Positions 1-8,534 are shown, numbered from the stretch's first letter. The stretch: DNA of 64,000 nucleotides from Burkholderiales bacterium GJ-E10 (GCA_000828975.1 AP014683.1:2933700-2997699); one strand, 5' to 3'. Notes: generated by a model from the letters alone, not told the origin. Translations and numbers: made by a program.

Positions 1-128
1 TGCACCGGCACTGTGTCCTGACCCGCGGCCCGGGCGGCGGGCGCCTGCGCCGAGGCGAACCCGACCGCAAGTCCCAGGGCCAGCGCGACGGCGGTTCGGA
101 CGAAGAAGCGGTTCGAGGGGACGTGCAT
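1..128 (-). CDS. N-terminus of an exported protein, cut by the window edge
   Basis: The reading frame begins with ATG at 128-126 and runs off the left edge after 42 codons. The visible residues form a signal peptide: a short basic start (MHVPSNRFF), a hydrophobic core (AVALALGLAVGF) and small residues suited to signal peptidase I (ASAQA), then an Ala-rich linker. A purine-rich AAGGA ribosome binding site lies at 136-140, seven bases before the ATG, which supports this start. It points away from the aminotransferase gene on the other strand. The mature protein is outside the window, so no function can be given. Confidence 0.6.
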   Translation of the reverse strand, partial: MHVPSNRFFVRTAVALALGLAVGFASAQAPAARAAGQDTVPV

Positions 129-290
129 TCCGAAATCCTTTCCAGGGCAAGGGGCGAAGGATACCGCCAACGGCAGGCAGGGCGACGACGCGGCAGCCCC
201 CTCCGACCCACGGGTTTGCGTCCGAATTCGCTACACTGCAGGCGGGCTTCGGCTCACCCGAGCCGGCCCCGTACGCCAGAAAGCCTGCCC

Positions 291-1469
291 ATGTCCGCTG
301 TTGCCGCGACCAAGCCGTCGCAACGCCCTCGCTCCCCCAACTTCTGCTCCGGTCCCTGCAGCAAGCGTCCCGGCTGGTCCGTCGATGCGCTGCGCGCCAC
401 CCCCGTCGGCCGTTCGCACCGGGCGGCGCTCGGCAAAAGCCGCCTGCACCGGGTGATCGCGGAAACCAAGGAACTGCTGGAGTTGCCGGCGGACTACCTC
501 GTCGGCATCCTGCCGGCGTCGGACACCGGCGCCGTCGAAGCGGCCTTGTGGACCCTGCTCGGGCCGCGCCCGGTGGACGTCTTCGCGTGGGAGAGCTTCG
601 GCAAGGAGTGGGTCACCGACTGCCTGCAGGAACTCAAGCCGTTGCAGGTGCGCTCCTTCGTCACCGAGTTCGGCGTCCTGCCGAACCTGCGCCAGGCGAA
701 TTTCGGCCATGACGTCGTCTTCCCCTGGAACGGCACCACCGCGGGAGTCATCGTCCCCGACGGCGACTGGATCCCCGACGACCGCGCAGGCCTGACGATC
801 TGCGACGCGACTTCCTCGGTCGGCGCCGTGCCGATGCCGTGGAACAAGCTCGACGTCATCACGTACAGCTGGCAGAAGGTGCTGGGCGGCGAGGCACAGC
901 ACGGCATCCTCATCCTGTCGCCGCGCGCCGTCGCGCGGCTCGAGTCGCACACGCCGGCATGGCCGGTCCCGAAGATCTTCCGCCTGACCCGGAACGGCAC
1001 GCTGATCCGCGGCATTTTCGAGGGCGACACGATCAACACGCCGTCGATGCTCTGCGTCGAGGACGTGCTCGACGCGATGGCCTGGGCGCGCTCGATCGGC
1101 GGCGCCGCCGGGCTGGCCCGCCGCACCCGCGCCAATGCCGAGGCGCTACGGCAATGGGTGGAACGCACGCCGTGGGTGGAATACCTGGCGGTGGACCCGG
1201 CGACGCGGTCGCCGACCTCGGTCTGCCTGCGCCTGCCGCGGGACATGGCGAACGGGATCGCCACCGAAGCGCAGGCGGCATGGTTCCGGAAGATCACCGC
1301 CGCGCTCGAAGCCGAGGGGGTGGCCTACGACATCAACTCCTACCGCGACGCGCCGCCCGGACTGCGGATCTGGTGCGGTGCGACGGTCGAGACCGACGAC
1401 ATCGTGGCGCTGACGCAGTGGCTCGACTGGGCGTACGCGGTGTACGGGCAGGAGTTGGGCACGGTGTAA
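291..1469 (+). CDS. serC: Phosphoserine aminotransferase, Methanosarcina/alphaproteobacterial type
   Basis: This class V aminotransferase converts 3-phosphohydroxypyruvate and glutamate to O-phosphoserine, the second step of serine synthesis, using pyridoxal phosphate in the cytoplasm. The 392-residue protein opens with the substrate-site stretch PNFCSGPCSKRPGW and carries SDTGAVE and the cofactor-lysine segment TYSWQKVLGGEAQHG, with the lysine at residue 196. These resemble the alternative SerC subfamily of alphaproteobacteria and methanogens rather than the E. coli type. I chose the ATG at 291 because the frame extends upstream only into low-quality sequence, and family similarity starts about 16 residues after this methionine. 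The upstream binding site is weak. It stands alone between divergent and convergent neighbours. Confidence 0.82.
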   Translation: MSAVAATKPSQRPRSPNFCSGPCSKRPGWSVDALRATPVGRSHRAALGKSRLHRVIAETKELLELPADYLVGILPASDTGAVEAALWTLLGPRPVDVFAWESFGKEWVTDCLQELKPLQVRSFVTEFGVLPNLRQANFGHDVVFPWNGTTAGVIVPDGDWIPDDRAGLTICDATSSVGAVPMPWNKLDVITYSWQKVLGGEAQHGILILSPRAVARLESHTPAWPVPKIFRLTRNGTLIRGIFEGDTINTPSMLCVEDVLDAMAWARSIGGAAGLARRTRANAEALRQWVERTPWVEYLAVDPATRSPTSVCLRLPRDMANGIATEAQAAWFRKITAALEAEGVAYDINSYRDAPPGLRIWCGATVETDDIVALTQWLDWAYAVYGQELGTV

Positions 1470-1542
1470 CCGTGCGGGCATCAGCCCGCGAGCACCGCAG
1501 GCGCAAGATGGGCCCGCGCACGCAGTGGGGTATGCGGGAGTT

Positions 1543-2916
1543 CTAGCGGCGCCGCCGCGGCAGCAGCCACAGCCCACCCGCCGCCAGCACCACCACGCCG
1601 ACGACGGCGCCCACCCGCACGAACTCCAGGCTGGCGTACACCATGTACACGCAGCTCAGGATGAAGATCATCGGGGTGACGGGGTATCCCGGGACGCGGA
1701 ACGGCCGGGGCACGTCGGGAAACCGCCGCCGCAGAACGATCAGCGCGACCGCGCTCAAGGTGAGAAAGATCCAGTACACCGGCGTGAGGTAGTCGACCAT
1801 CGTCGAGAAACCGCTGCGGGTGATGCTGCCGAAGCCGACGAGGGCGATCGCCACCGCCGCCATCGCCAGCATCGCGCGCGCCGGCGTGCCGCGCGCGGCG
1901 TCCCAGCTGCCGACGTGATCCATGCCCGCCAGGTCGCATGCCGCCGCATAGGTGGTGCGCGCCCCGACGATGAGCAACGCATTGAGCACCGAGATCGCCG
2001 CGACCGTGACGGTGGCGACGATCAGCCACTCCCCCGGCCGACCGAACAGGCGGCGCATGAGATCCGCCGCCGGCGCGCTGCTGCGCGCCAGCCCGTCCAG
2101 CCCCAGCACGCGGACATAGCCCCAATTGGCGCCGAGGTAGAGCACCAGGACGATGGCCATGCCCATGGCCAGGGCGGCGACGATGCCGCGCCGTTCGTCG
2201 CGCATTTCCGCCGACAGCGTCGCGGCATCGCTCCAGCCGCCGTAGGCGAGCAGCACGAACACCATCGCCGTGCCGATGGCCGTGCGGTCGACGTGCGACG
2301 CCGAAACGGCCATCGGGGTTGCCGACGCCACGCCATGCCAGGATGCCCAGATCCCGCCGGCAACCACGCAGGTCAGCCCGAACAGGACCAGGGCCATGAA
2401 TCCGATCTGCGTTTCCAGCCCCAGCCGGACGCCCCGCAGATTCAAGGCGGTCAGCGCCAGGATCGCCGCCACCCCGAAGATCGAACTGCTCCAGGGACCC
2501 AGGTGGATGATCTGCGCCAGATAGTCGCCGAACACGAAGGCGAGCAACGCCATCGACCCGGTATGGATCACCGAGAACCGGGACCAGGCGAACAACAGCG
2601 CGACGTTCTTGCCGTATGCGCGCGCAAGAAAGAAATACTCGCCGCCGGCGTGGGGAAACGCCGACGCCATCTCGGCGAAGCAGAGCGCCCCGATGAGCGA
2701 CAGCACCCCGCCCGCCGTCCACACGGCGAACAGCGGGCCGGCGCCCATGACGCTGGCCGCGACGTTCGGCGAAGTCCGGAAGATCCCGGCACCGACGACC
2801 ATGCCGACGCACACCGCCATCGCGTGACGCACGTCAAGGTGCCGCCGCGGCGCGGCGTGGGCTCCGGATGCCCCCTCCGCCGGGGCCGATTCCGCGATCG
2901 ATTCAGTGGACGACAT
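1543..2916 (-). CDS. APC-superfamily amino acid permease
   Basis: A 457-residue inner-membrane transporter of the amino acid/polyamine/organocation superfamily. The N-terminal cytoplasmic tail is short and acidic/Ala-rich, followed by the family signature in the first helix (VGMVVGAGIFRTSPNVAA) and about twelve hydrophobic segments. The second conserved stretch FAEMASAFPHAGGEYFFLARAYG is typical of L-type amino acid transporters. The C-terminus ends in a run of arginines (PRRRR). I prefer the ATG at 2916 over one nine codons upstream, which lies only 26 bases away. The start is 25 bases from that of the divergent histidine kinase, so the two promoters must overlap. The substrate cannot be read from sequence. 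Confidence 0.85.
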   Translation of the reverse strand: MSSTESIAESAPAEGASGAHAAPRRHLDVRHAMAVCVGMVVGAGIFRTSPNVAASVMGAGPLFAVWTAGGVLSLIGALCFAEMASAFPHAGGEYFFLARAYGKNVALLFAWSRFSVIHTGSMALLAFVFGDYLAQIIHLGPWSSSIFGVAAILALTALNLRGVRLGLETQIGFMALVLFGLTCVVAGGIWASWHGVASATPMAVSASHVDRTAIGTAMVFVLLAYGGWSDAATLSAEMRDERRGIVAALAMGMAIVLVLYLGANWGYVRVLGLDGLARSSAPAADLMRRLFGRPGEWLIVATVTVAAISVLNALLIVGARTTYAAACDLAGMDHVGSWDAARGTPARAMLAMAAVAIALVGFGSITRSGFSTMVDYLTPVYWIFLTLSAVALIVLRRRFPDVPRPFRVPGYPVTPMIFILSCVYMVYASLEFVRVGAVVGVVVLAAGGLWLLPRRRR

Positions 2917-2941
2917 GACCGCGGTATTGTACGGGGGCACC

Positions 2942-4249
2942 ATGATCCTCTCGGAAATCGATCCTTCGAACCGTCTTCAGCGCGTGATTGCCCTGCGCTG
3001 GTTCGGCATCGCCGCCGAACTCGGGCTGGTGCTGCTCATGCGCAAGTGGCTGGGCGGCGGTGCCGCCCTCGGTCCGGTGCTCGGGATCCTCGCCGCCCAG
3101 GCGGCGCTGAACATTCATGCAACGGTTCCGGGCCGACGCACCCGGCCGGTCAGCGACCGCATGCTGTTTGCGCAGCTGCTGTTCGACGTCGGCGCGCTCA
3201 CCGGCATCGCCTACCTCGCCGGCGGATCGCGCAACCCGCTCATCAGCCTCTATCTGCCGTGGATCGCGGTCGGCTCGGCGATGCTCGAGACGCGCCAGGC
3301 CGCCGCCCTCGTCGCCGCATCCATCGCCTGCTACACGTTCGTGAATTTCGTGCATGCCGACATCCATGTGCACAACCCCGCGAAGGCGTTCCAGATCCAT
3401 ATGGCGGGCATGCTGCTCACCTTCGTCTTCTCGGCGGCGATGATCGGGTGGTTCGTGGCCCGCCTGACCGCTGCCGTGCGCCAGCGCGATGCGCAGTTGG
3501 CAGCGGCGCGGGAAGCCGCGCTGCGCAGCGAACGCGTGCTGGCGCTGGGCAACCTGGCCGCAGGCGCCGCCCACGAACTGGGCACGCCGCTTGCGACGAT
3601 GGCGGTACTCGCCGGGGAAATGCTGCAGGAGCCGGATCTCCCCGCCCCCCTGCACGCCGACCTCGATCTGATGCGGACCCAGATCGCGGAGTGCAAGCGG
3701 ATCATCACCGAACTGGCGACCCAGGCCGGCACCTCGCGCGCGGAAGGCGCGCAACCGATCGCGCTCGACTCCTGGCTGGCCGAACTCCTGGAGCGCTGGC
3801 GGCGTCAGCGGCCGCAGATCGAGCCCCGCGTGACGCTGGCAGGAATGCGCCCCGGTCCGCGGATCGCCGCGGAAACGACGCTGGGCCAGGCGCTGCTCAA
3901 CCTGTTCAACAACGCCGCCGACGCCAGTCCCAATGCGGTGGAAATCGCGGCGGACTGGGATGCCGATGCCCTGCATCTGCGCGTCGCCGACCGCGGCGCC
4001 GGGATCGCCCCGGAAATCGAAGGGCTCCTCGGACGCGAGCCGGTTTCCACCCGCGGCGCCGGGCTTGGCATGGGTGTGCTGCTCGCCTATGCAGCAATCG
4101 AACGGGCCGGCGGTACGCTCGCGTTTTCCGAACGCGCCGACGGCGGCACGCTCGCGTCGGTGCGGCTTCCGCTGCGGTCGCTGGGCGCGGACGCACTCAC
4201 CCGCGCCACTTCCTCCCGCGCACGAAATGAGGGACCCGACCATGACTGA
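2942..4249 (+). CDS. regB: RegB/PrrB-type redox-sensing histidine kinase
   Basis: A 435-residue membrane sensor kinase. The first about 170 residues hold roughly six hydrophobic segments. Between them is GGSRNPL (residues 94-100), matching the GGxxNPF quinone-site motif of RegB. The phospho-acceptor His is residue 211 in AAGAAHELGTPLATMAV. A cysteine sits exactly 40 residues later (C251 in AECKRII), the same spacing as His225 and the redox-active Cys265 of Rhodobacter RegB. The ATP-binding domain follows (LFNNAADASPN; GLGMGVLLAYAAIE). RegB homologues sense the quinone pool and oxygen and phosphorylate RegA. The start at 2942 leaves almost no room for a leader after the divergent permease gene, so the message may be leaderless. 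It overlaps regA by eight bases. Confidence 0.82.
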   Translation: MILSEIDPSNRLQRVIALRWFGIAAELGLVLLMRKWLGGGAALGPVLGILAAQAALNIHATVPGRRTRPVSDRMLFAQLLFDVGALTGIAYLAGGSRNPLISLYLPWIAVGSAMLETRQAAALVAASIACYTFVNFVHADIHVHNPAKAFQIHMAGMLLTFVFSAAMIGWFVARLTAAVRQRDAQLAAAREAALRSERVLALGNLAAGAAHELGTPLATMAVLAGEMLQEPDLPAPLHADLDLMRTQIAECKRIITELATQAGTSRAEGAQPIALDSWLAELLERWRRQRPQIEPRVTLAGMRPGPRIAAETTLGQALLNLFNNAADASPNAVEIAADWDADALHLRVADRGAGIAPEIEGLLGREPVSTRGAGLGMGVLLAYAAIERAGGTLAFSERADGGTLASVRLPLRSLGADALTRATSSRARNEGPDHD

Positions 4250-4796
4250 CCCGACGCCGCCCATCCACGGCAACCTTCTCCTGGTCGACGACGATCCGGT
4301 CCTCGGCCGGGTGCTCGCACGCGCCCTCGACCGCCGCGGCTTCCAAGTGTGTGCCGCCGAGTCCGCCGACGCATGCCTGGAACGCCTCGAGGAGGGAGCC
4401 CTGCCCGACTTTGCCCTGCTCGACCTCAATCTCGGCGGCGTTTCGGGACTCAAGCTGATTCCGGCGATCCTGCAGCGCAATCCCGAATGCGAGATCGTGG
4501 TTCTCACCGGCTATGCCAGCATTCCCACCGCCGTCGACGCCGTCAAACTGGGCGCCCGGCAGTACCTCGCCAAACCGGTGGATGCGGAAACGATCGTCAA
4601 GGCATTCCTGGAAGACCAGACGCCCAATCCCGACGACGCGCCCGAGGAAACCCTGTCGGTCTCCCGCCTGGAATGGGAACACATCCAGCGCGTGCTCAGC
4701 GAGCACGGCGGCAACATTTCCGCCACCGCCCGGGCGCTCAAGATGCACCGCAGGACCCTGCAACGAAAACTGCTCAAGCGGCCCGCCCGGGAATGA
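4242..4796 (+). CDS. regA: RegA/PrrA-type response regulator
   Basis: A 184-residue regulator, the usual RegA length. The receiver domain has the acidic pair VDDDP, the phospho-acceptor Asp61 in LLDLNLGG, the Thr of VVLTGYAS and the Lys of YLAKPVD. A linker rich in proline and acidic residues leads to a Fis-type helix-turn-helix at the C-terminus (GGNISATARALKMHRRTLQRKL). RegA family members regulate respiration, carbon and nitrogen assimilation globally in response to redox state. The ATG is embedded in the end of the kinase gene (ATGACTGA), so translation is coupled. Targets here are unknown. Confidence 0.85.
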   Translation: MTDPTPPIHGNLLLVDDDPVLGRVLARALDRRGFQVCAAESADACLERLEEGALPDFALLDLNLGGVSGLKLIPAILQRNPECEIVVLTGYASIPTAVDAVKLGARQYLAKPVDAETIVKAFLEDQTPNPDDAPEETLSVSRLEWEHIQRVLSEHGGNISATARALKMHRRTLQRKLLKRPARE

Positions 4797-4818
4797 GCGG
4801 CGCGGCACCGGATCCGGA

Positions 4819-5304
4819 TTACGAACCCGCGCCCCAGATGTCGATGTCCACGCCGATCTCCACGTCCGGGTGGCGCTGTCGATAGACGTCGTACAAGGCA
4901 TGCAATTCCCGCGACACCGCCAGCGGGAAGCCCCGGCGCGAACCGCGGCGGTCGATCAACAGGTCGGCGAAGATCTCCCGCATCATCGGCGGGTTTTCCC
5001 AGTTGCGCGCAATCCGGTTGACGATGCGCGGAAACCGCGCCGCGGTGTGGGACGGGACCTCCTCGGGCGGAAGCTGCCGCATCCACGCCTGCGCCGCAAG
5101 GTTGAGCGCAGCATCGTATTTCGATGGCGGCTGACGCAGCCGGCTCCAATCGACATCGCCCTGCGCCGGCTCGGGATCCATCGAAAACGGAATCGCCTCG
5201 CCATAGAACGCGTCGTCGTCGCGCTTGCGCTCCAACGAGGCGGTCAATCGGACAGGTCGATCTGGTTTGTTGCGATTCACGACGACGGTACCCTGAATAT
5301 TCAT
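4819..5304 (-). CDS. Hypothetical protein, 161 residues
   Basis: A soluble, charged protein with no signal peptide or membrane segment and no motif I recognise. It starts MNIQGTVVVNRNKPDRP, has a proline/acidic middle and an aromatic-rich C-terminal half (RQRHPDVEIGVDIDIWG). The gene is convergent with regA, 22 bases apart, and lies downstream of nothing obvious on its own strand. GC-rich third positions agree with it being coding. The upstream binding site is weak (GGGGTG). Function unknown. Confidence 0.6.
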   Translation of the reverse strand: MNIQGTVVVNRNKPDRPVRLTASLERKRDDDAFYGEAIPFSMDPEPAQGDVDWSRLRQPPSKYDAALNLAAQAWMRQLPPEEVPSHTAARFPRIVNRIARNWENPPMMREIFADLLIDRRGSRRGFPLAVSRELHALYDVYRQRHPDVEIGVDIDIWGAGS

Positions 5305-5407
5305 GACAGCACCCCGGTACGAGCCTTCTTGAGCGATTGGACCCGACCGGGTGCCGCCGGTTCCAATTGCCTCCCATTCCGCGGGATGGGCATGCCGCGG
5401 AAAACCC

Positions 5408-7678
5408 TTACAGGGATTTCGTCAGACCGACGAAAACACCGCGCGGCGCGCCGTATTGCGGCGCACCGACCCCGACGCCGGTGCCGTTGCGGATCTCATA
5501 GATCCGGTTGAACAGATTGATCAGATCGAGCCGGGCGGTCAAAGTCCCTTTCGTCGATGTGTGAAACACATGCATCACCCCCGCGTTGACCTGCACGTAG
5601 TACGGCAGGCTCATCCCGTTCGGAATGACTTCGCCGTTGGGCTGCACGAGGCTGGCGCGCAGGCCGGAGCCGAGCAGGAAGTCGGCGTTCCAGCGCGTCT
5701 CGCCGGTGCGATACGACACCCCACCCGACGCCGTGATGGTCTGGGCATGATCCAGGTAGATGAAGTTGTTGGAAATATAGGCCAATTCTGCCGGCAGGAA
5801 GTTAAATTGCGCTGAAGTGATGTTACGGCCCACCGCGTGTTCCCACGCGAGATTGCCGTAGGCCGTCAGCGCGTCGCCCGTGTAGTTGAGCGTCAGTTCC
5901 GTGCCGTATTGACGTCCGTCGGCATAGTTGAACGGCGTCATGATGATCGGAGCGCCGAACTGCCCCTCATCGAGAAGGTTGGTCGAATGCTTGTAGTACT
6001 CGTCCAGCCCGACGTCGATCCGGGATGTCAGCTTCTGCAGGACGCCGGCATCGAAATAATTGGCGCGCTCGGCAAAGGGCGCCGTGTCCTGCGTCACCGA
6101 GCCCGGCGGCAGGGCGCTGGTGTTCGTGAGCTGGGCGATCGATTGCGTGCCCACCAGTTCGAACGGCGGCGGCGTGAAGTAGCGCGAATAACCGGCATGC
6201 ACGGTCGTCGCCTGTTCGGGCCGCCAGACCATGTTGAGGCGCGGGCTGATCTGGCTCGCGCTGCCGTATGCCGAATACGTGTCGGCGCGCAGGCCGTAGT
6301 TCACCGTCAAGCGGGGAGTCCACCGCCATTCGTCCTGCACGTACGCGCTCATGATGCGCTCCGTCGCCGTGCTGTTGTCGGCGACGTTCACCGGCGCGGT
6401 GCCGATCTGCGCCCCGGTGGTCGGATCGAGTGGCAGGACCTGGGAATTGGTCATGCTCACCGACTGGTCCACCTGCATGAACCATCCCGCGCGCAGCGTG
6501 TGCGTGTCGTTGAGCAGGTAGGAAGAGTCGGTCTGCCACGCGTAGGCGGTGTTCTTCTTGTACGCCGCCTGGGAGATGCCGCTGAACAGCAGATCGCCCA
6601 GCGGACTGGGCGTGAAGTTCAAGGTCGACGCATGGACGGTGAGCGAGGACTGCCAGTCCCACGCCCCATGCGAATGCTGCCAGCTCAGGATGCCGAAGTT
6701 CGTCGTTTCGCGCTGGTAGTCGTTCAGGGCTGCGCTGGGATAGGTGGTCTGGCCGTTGACGTTCCATCCCGCGGTCGGCACGGCCGAGGGCAGGTTCGGA
6801 ATCTGGAAATTGCCGGTGGAGACCCCGCCGATGACGGCGAGCCGGTTGTTCGGATCGAGCACGTCCTCCAGATAGCCGAAGCCATGCAGCTGCTTGGTAT
6901 GGTCGTGCAGGGTTGCGGCGTTGCCGTCGGGGGACTGGATGCCGAGGTTGCTGGTCAAGGAGTCGGCAGAGAAGAAGTAGTGGATGTTGCCGGCGCCGCC
7001 GCCGTAGGTGATGCTGGGTTGCAACGTGTCCTGGCTGCCGCCGTAGATCGACACGGTGCCTCCGGTATCGAACGCGCCGCTCTTGGTGGTGATGTCGATG
7101 ATCCCGCCCGTCCGCAGGCCGTACTCCGCGGGCAGCGCTCCCGTTTCGAGGCGCATCGAGGAGATCAGGCGCGGATCGAGCATCTGCCCGAATCCGACCA
7201 GGCCCTCCGGCAGGATGATGCCGTTGATCCGGTACTGCAGCGCATTGTGCTCGCCACGAACATGGATCTGCCCGAACGAGTCCTGCGCCACACCAGGGGC
7301 TTGCAGGACCACCTGGTTGAGCAGATTGTTGTCGCCGCCGGGCATGTCCTGGATTGCCTTGGCATCGATCGTGTAGGTCGAGGCGCCCAGATCCGTCTCC
7401 AGGCCCGCGCGTGCGCGGTCGAGCCGTTGGGAAACGACCTGGATCGATTCGAGCTGCTGCGTCGCACCGAGGTCCGGCAACGACGCGGCATCCGGACCGG
7501 CATCGGGACCCGCGTCCGGCGCCGCCGCCGCGGGCCCGGCGGTCGTGGATGCGGAGGGCGCGGAGGGAGCGGCGGGCGCGGCCTCCTGAGAAAGCGCGAG
7601 GGCAGGCGCCAAGGCGACGAGCCCGGCAAGGGAGCGAAGATTTTTCCAATTCATGACGGCACGCGGGAAACGGAACAT
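5408..7678 (-). CDS. TonB-dependent outer membrane receptor
   Basis: A 756-residue outer membrane receptor. After a signal peptide (residues 1-31) comes an Ala/Pro/Asp-rich spacer, then a TonB-box-like stretch LESIQVV (76-82). The plug domain contains QIHVRGEHNALQYRINGI and TGGIIDITTKSG. The remainder is a beta-barrel with alternating aromatic strands such as NRLAVIGGVSTGNF and WNADFLLGSGL. The final residue is Leu rather than the usual aromatic. The substrate is not readable. It lies 61 bases downstream of a small HEIGH/CxxC exported protein on the same strand, so the two are probably co-transcribed. A second possible start, ATG at 7654, would give a shorter signal peptide. A strong hairpin at 7683-7714 covers the ribosome binding region of the first start. 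Confidence 0.88.
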   Translation of the reverse strand: MFRFPRAVMNWKNLRSLAGLVALAPALALSQEAAPAAPSAPSASTTAGPAAAAPDAGPDAGPDAASLPDLGATQQLESIQVVSQRLDRARAGLETDLGASTYTIDAKAIQDMPGGDNNLLNQVVLQAPGVAQDSFGQIHVRGEHNALQYRINGIILPEGLVGFGQMLDPRLISSMRLETGALPAEYGLRTGGIIDITTKSGAFDTGGTVSIYGGSQDTLQPSITYGGGAGNIHYFFSADSLTSNLGIQSPDGNAATLHDHTKQLHGFGYLEDVLDPNNRLAVIGGVSTGNFQIPNLPSAVPTAGWNVNGQTTYPSAALNDYQRETTNFGILSWQHSHGAWDWQSSLTVHASTLNFTPSPLGDLLFSGISQAAYKKNTAYAWQTDSSYLLNDTHTLRAGWFMQVDQSVSMTNSQVLPLDPTTGAQIGTAPVNVADNSTATERIMSAYVQDEWRWTPRLTVNYGLRADTYSAYGSASQISPRLNMVWRPEQATTVHAGYSRYFTPPPFELVGTQSIAQLTNTSALPPGSVTQDTAPFAERANYFDAGVLQKLTSRIDVGLDEYYKHSTNLLDEGQFGAPIIMTPFNYADGRQYGTELTLNYTGDALTAYGNLAWEHAVGRNITSAQFNFLPAELAYISNNFIYLDHAQTITASGGVSYRTGETRWNADFLLGSGLRASLVQPNGEVIPNGMSLPYYVQVNAGVMHVFHTSTKGTLTARLDLINLFNRIYEIRNGTGVGVGAPQYGAPRGVFVGLTKSL

Positions 7679-7682
7679 GGAC

Positions 7683-7714
7683 GCCGCTCCGCCCGATGCG
7701 TCGGGCGGAGCGGC
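7683..7714 (-). promoter_or_regulatory. 14-bp stem-loop at the receptor ribosome binding site
   Basis: Two perfect 14-base arms (7683-7696 and 7701-7714) surround a four-base loop. On the minus-strand message the second arm contains the only purine-rich Shine-Dalgarno candidate (GGAG) and ends four bases before the ATG at 7678. Neither side carries a run of U, so it is a poor intrinsic terminator. It could limit translation of the receptor or reduce read-through from the small upstream gene. Confidence 0.55.
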
Positions 7715-7739
7715 AACAAGAATTACGACGGAGACGGGC

Positions 7740-8075
7740 TCAGAGAACGGCGGGCGGATCGCGGCTGCGCGACGTCGGCGCCACCGCCGGCAGCCATGCG
7801 AAGGTGGCCGCGCGCGCCGACTCGACGTCCGAATCCGGCCCCGCGAACGCGATGACCGACGCGGTCGTCAAACCGGCGATCTGCGCGTACTGAAAGCACT
7901 TGTCGCAAGATGCGGCCTGCGGAATCGACCGGCCCGCCTGGGCTCGGCCCGCCGCGGCCAGGGAACGCGCGACCTCCCCGCCCCCCAGTCCATGCCCGAT
8001 TTCGTGGACGAGCCCGGTGGTCTGCGCCGCCAGGAGCAGGAAAAGGAGCGACAGGAACAGGGCGGCGCGGCGCAT
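7740..8075 (-). CDS. Small exported protein with HEIGH and CxxC motifs
   Basis: A 111-residue protein. It begins MRRAALFLSLLFLLLAAQTTG, a signal peptide or N-terminal membrane anchor, followed directly by LVHEIGHGLGGG. A second motif CDKCFQYAQIAG lies near residue 58, and a further hydrophobic stretch (LTTASVIAFAG) follows. Small proteins with a His-rich patch after the signal and a CxxC-x(3-4)-A element resemble DUF2946-like proteins often found beside metal-related TonB receptors. That resemblance is from memory and is weak. It sits immediately upstream of the TonB receptor on the same strand, which suggests a shared role, perhaps with a metal. HEIGH looks like a zincin motif, but the protein is too small to be a typical protease. 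Confidence 0.65.
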   Translation of the reverse strand: MRRAALFLSLLFLLLAAQTTGLVHEIGHGLGGGEVARSLAAAGRAQAGRSIPQAASCDKCFQYAQIAGLTTASVIAFAGPDSDVESARAATFAWLPAVAPTSRSRDPPAVL

Positions 8076-8146
8076 GGCGCAGGCAGTCTACCGAAGGGCG
8101 ATCGGCAGCGCCACGCTTGCACCCGCCGTGTATATTTCTCCGCAAC

Positions 8147-8386
8147 ATGCCCGGCCGCCCCGAAACCACACCGCCCGTCTGGCGCCAGGAGGATGGCGCA
8201 CCGGTCTCCTGCCTGGAAAAAATCAAGGTGCTCAACGACAACTACGCCGAGCTTCGACAGATGGCGCAGGATGCGTTGGAAGATGGGTTGCTGCTCGGAT
8301 GCAGCGAAACCCAGTTGCGGGCGGCGCTGCATGCCATGGTGGACAGTCTGACCAATCCCTATCCAACGCCGCCGCGGCACCCATAG
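8147..8386 (+). CDS. Small conserved hypothetical protein, 79 residues
   Basis: The ATG at 8147 opens a 79-residue frame: MPGRPETTPPVWRQEDGAPV, then SCLEKIKVLNDNYAELRQMA and an amphipathic helical tail ending NPYPTPPRHP. From memory it resembles a small cytoplasmic protein common in Burkholderiales, but I know of no function. The frame continues upstream without similarity, so the internal ATG is preferred. An AT-rich TATATT element lies at 8131-8136, only eleven bases before the ATG, so any leader would be extremely short. It is divergent from the HEIGH protein gene. Confidence 0.6.
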   Translation: MPGRPETTPPVWRQEDGAPVSCLEKIKVLNDNYAELRQMAQDALEDGLLLGCSETQLRAALHAMVDSLTNPYPTPPRHP

Positions 8387-8534
8387 CCGCTCCGCCGCCA
8401 CCCCAACACGTACGTGTTGTAGCCTGGGATCAAACATCCCGCAAATCGTGCGCCGCCGCTTGACGGCCATCATTTACGCACCGCCACCGCCCGGCGAACA
8501 CTGACGCGTGAGGGGAACGGTTCGGGAGCGGATC

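Noticed and set aside
1525-4230. 901-codon plus-strand open frame across the permease and regB
   Set aside because: Runs antisense to the permease and out of frame with regB, both of which have strong family motifs; its translation is low-complexity.
7740-8075. HEIGH as a zinc metalloprotease active site
   Set aside because: The protein is only 111 residues, the motif directly follows the signal peptide and no third zinc ligand domain exists.
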